From positions 1 to 8,515 of the forward strand of contig JAKEGN010000001.1 in NCBI GenBank assembly GCA_022615525.1: DNA of 8,515 bases. The letters run 5' to 3'. Positions 7,719 through 8,515 of this stretch are shown here, piece by piece (the stretch's first letter is position 1; every line of letters starts with the position of its first letter). The stretch comes from Woeseiaceae bacterium. GTDB lineage: Bacteria; Pseudomonadota; Gammaproteobacteria; Steroidobacterales; Woeseiaceae. The notes under the pieces were generated by a model. The model ran no database searches and was not told the origin of the DNA. It worked only from the letters and a program-made list of their open reading frames with translations. A program made the translations under genes and the position numbers.

Positions 7719-8515
7719 TCAGCCCATGTAGTCCAGGTAGCCCCCGACGATCTGCGGACCATAAAGCAGGGCTATCCATCCGGCTGCAGCCAGGTAAGGG
7801 CCAAAGGGTATCGGCACGTTGCGGTCATGCCGGACGAACACGATCATGCACAGGCCCACGAGCGCACCGACCACGGCCGACAACATGATGATCAACGGCA
7901 ACATCTGCCAACCCAGCCAGGCGCCGAGTGCCGCGAGCAGTTTGAAATCGCCGTAACCCATGCCCTCCTTGCCGGTCAACAGCCTGAAGAGATGATAAAT
8001 GCTCCAGAGCGAAAGATAGCCCGCCAGTGCCCCGATGATGCTGCTCTTCGGCTCGATGAACAGCCGTTCGCTGCCTTCCACCGGGTGAAAAAGGCTGAGC
8101 GCCAGCCCGAGCCACAGCAGTGGCAGGGATATCGAGTCCGGTATCAGCTGCTTGTCCAGGTCGATCACGCTGATGGCAATCAGGGACCAGGTCAGCACGA
8201 TCGCTGCTCCCGCCTCCCAACCGAAACCGAACCGCCATGCAACCATGGCCGTGAGCAGGGCCGTCAGCGATTCGATGATCGGGTAGCGTTTCGAAATGGG
8301 CGCCTTGCAGCTTGCACACTTGCCACGCAGGACGAGGTAGCTGACCACCGGGATATTCTGCGCCGCGGTTATCATGGCACCGCAGGACGGGCATCTCGAA
8401 CGAGGCATCATGAGGTCGAAACGCCCCTCCGGCAGATCGACGGCCGGCATCTCGCCGATTTCTGCACATTGAGCCCGCCATTCGCGCTCCATCATGATGG
8501 GCAGCCGGTGGATGA
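7719..8515 (-). CDS. pilD: Type IV prepilin peptidase / N-methyltransferase PilD (5' end outside window)
   Basis: PilD is an inner-membrane aspartyl protease that removes the leader of type IV prepilins and type II secretion pseudopilins and then N-methylates the new first residue. The visible 264 residues begin IHRLPIMMEREW, typical just after the first membrane helix; roughly 25-35 residues are missing at the window edge. In visible-part numbering, the cytoplasmic zinc motif has C41-x2-C44 and C66-x2-C69. Catalytic aspartates are D118 in the IDLDKQLIPD motif and D189 in GYGD. Six hydrophobic segments follow the Cys domain, consistent with a family total of seven or eight. The in-frame ATG pair at 8490-8495 is internal and not the true start. 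pilB and pilC usually lie upstream. The full catalytic set suggests an active enzyme and hence type IV pili or type II secretion. Confidence 0.96.
   Translation of the reverse strand, partial: IHRLPIMMEREWRAQCAEIGEMPAVDLPEGRFDLMMPRSRCPSCGAMITAAQNIPVVSYLVLRGKCASCKAPISKRYPIIESLTALLTAMVAWRFGFGWEAGAAIVLTWSLIAISVIDLDKQLIPDSISLPLLWLGLALSLFHPVEGSERLFIEPKSSIIGALAGYLSLWSIYHLFRLLTGKEGMGYGDFKLLAALGAWLGWQMLPLIIMLSAVVGALVGLCMIVFVRHDRNVPIPFGPYLAAAGWIALLYGPQIVGGYLDYMG

Noticed and set aside
7708..7779. Upstream extension of coaE
   Set aside because: It overlaps pilD, and the family N-terminus begins exactly at the GTG at 7707.

Overview
The window looks like a conserved chromosomal stretch of a gammaproteobacterium. 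The order lpxC, a DUF721/DciA gene, an M23 peptidase gene, secA and mutT, then zapD, coaE and pilD on the other strand, is typical of the region after the division/cell-wall cluster in this class. The presence of ZapD and a type IV prepilin peptidase fits. The protein sequences are not close to those of E. coli or Pseudomonas, so a deeper gammaproteobacterial lineage is likely, but I cannot name the genus. I see no insertion sequence, tRNA, rRNA or CRISPR array.

Layout. 1-199: the leader of lpxC, with a perfect 16-bp palindrome. 200-1108 (+): lpxC, first committed step of lipid A synthesis. 1114-1434 (-): a small DciA-type replicative-helicase loader, meeting lpxC tail to tail. 1435-1745: a divergent control region carrying a clear cyclic-di-GMP-I (GEMM-I) riboswitch read toward the next gene. 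1746-2681 (+): a membrane-anchored M23 peptidoglycan endopeptidase. 2682-2898: the secA promoter and leader, with a very GC-rich stem-loop and no recognisable secM. 2899-5802 (+): secA. 5786-6238 (+): mutT. On the minus strand, read right to left: pilD (5' end outside the window), coaE and zapD, probably one operon; zapD overlaps the end of mutT.

Two things stand out. First, SecA (967 residues) carries about 60 extra residues in its preprotein cross-linking domain. By eye this insert matches the N-terminal domain of translation initiation factor IF-3 along its whole length. I know of no described SecA with an IF3-N-like domain. Second, the cell-wall endopeptidase gene sits behind a c-di-GMP riboswitch, so wall cleavage is probably tied to the motile/sessile switch.

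Together the genes serve envelope growth (lpxC, M23, secA, pilD), division (zapD), replication (dciA), nucleotide-pool cleaning (mutT) and CoA synthesis (coaE). A speculative reading is that secA, lacking SecM, uses its structured leader and the IF3-N-like module for control by RNA or ribosome contact.
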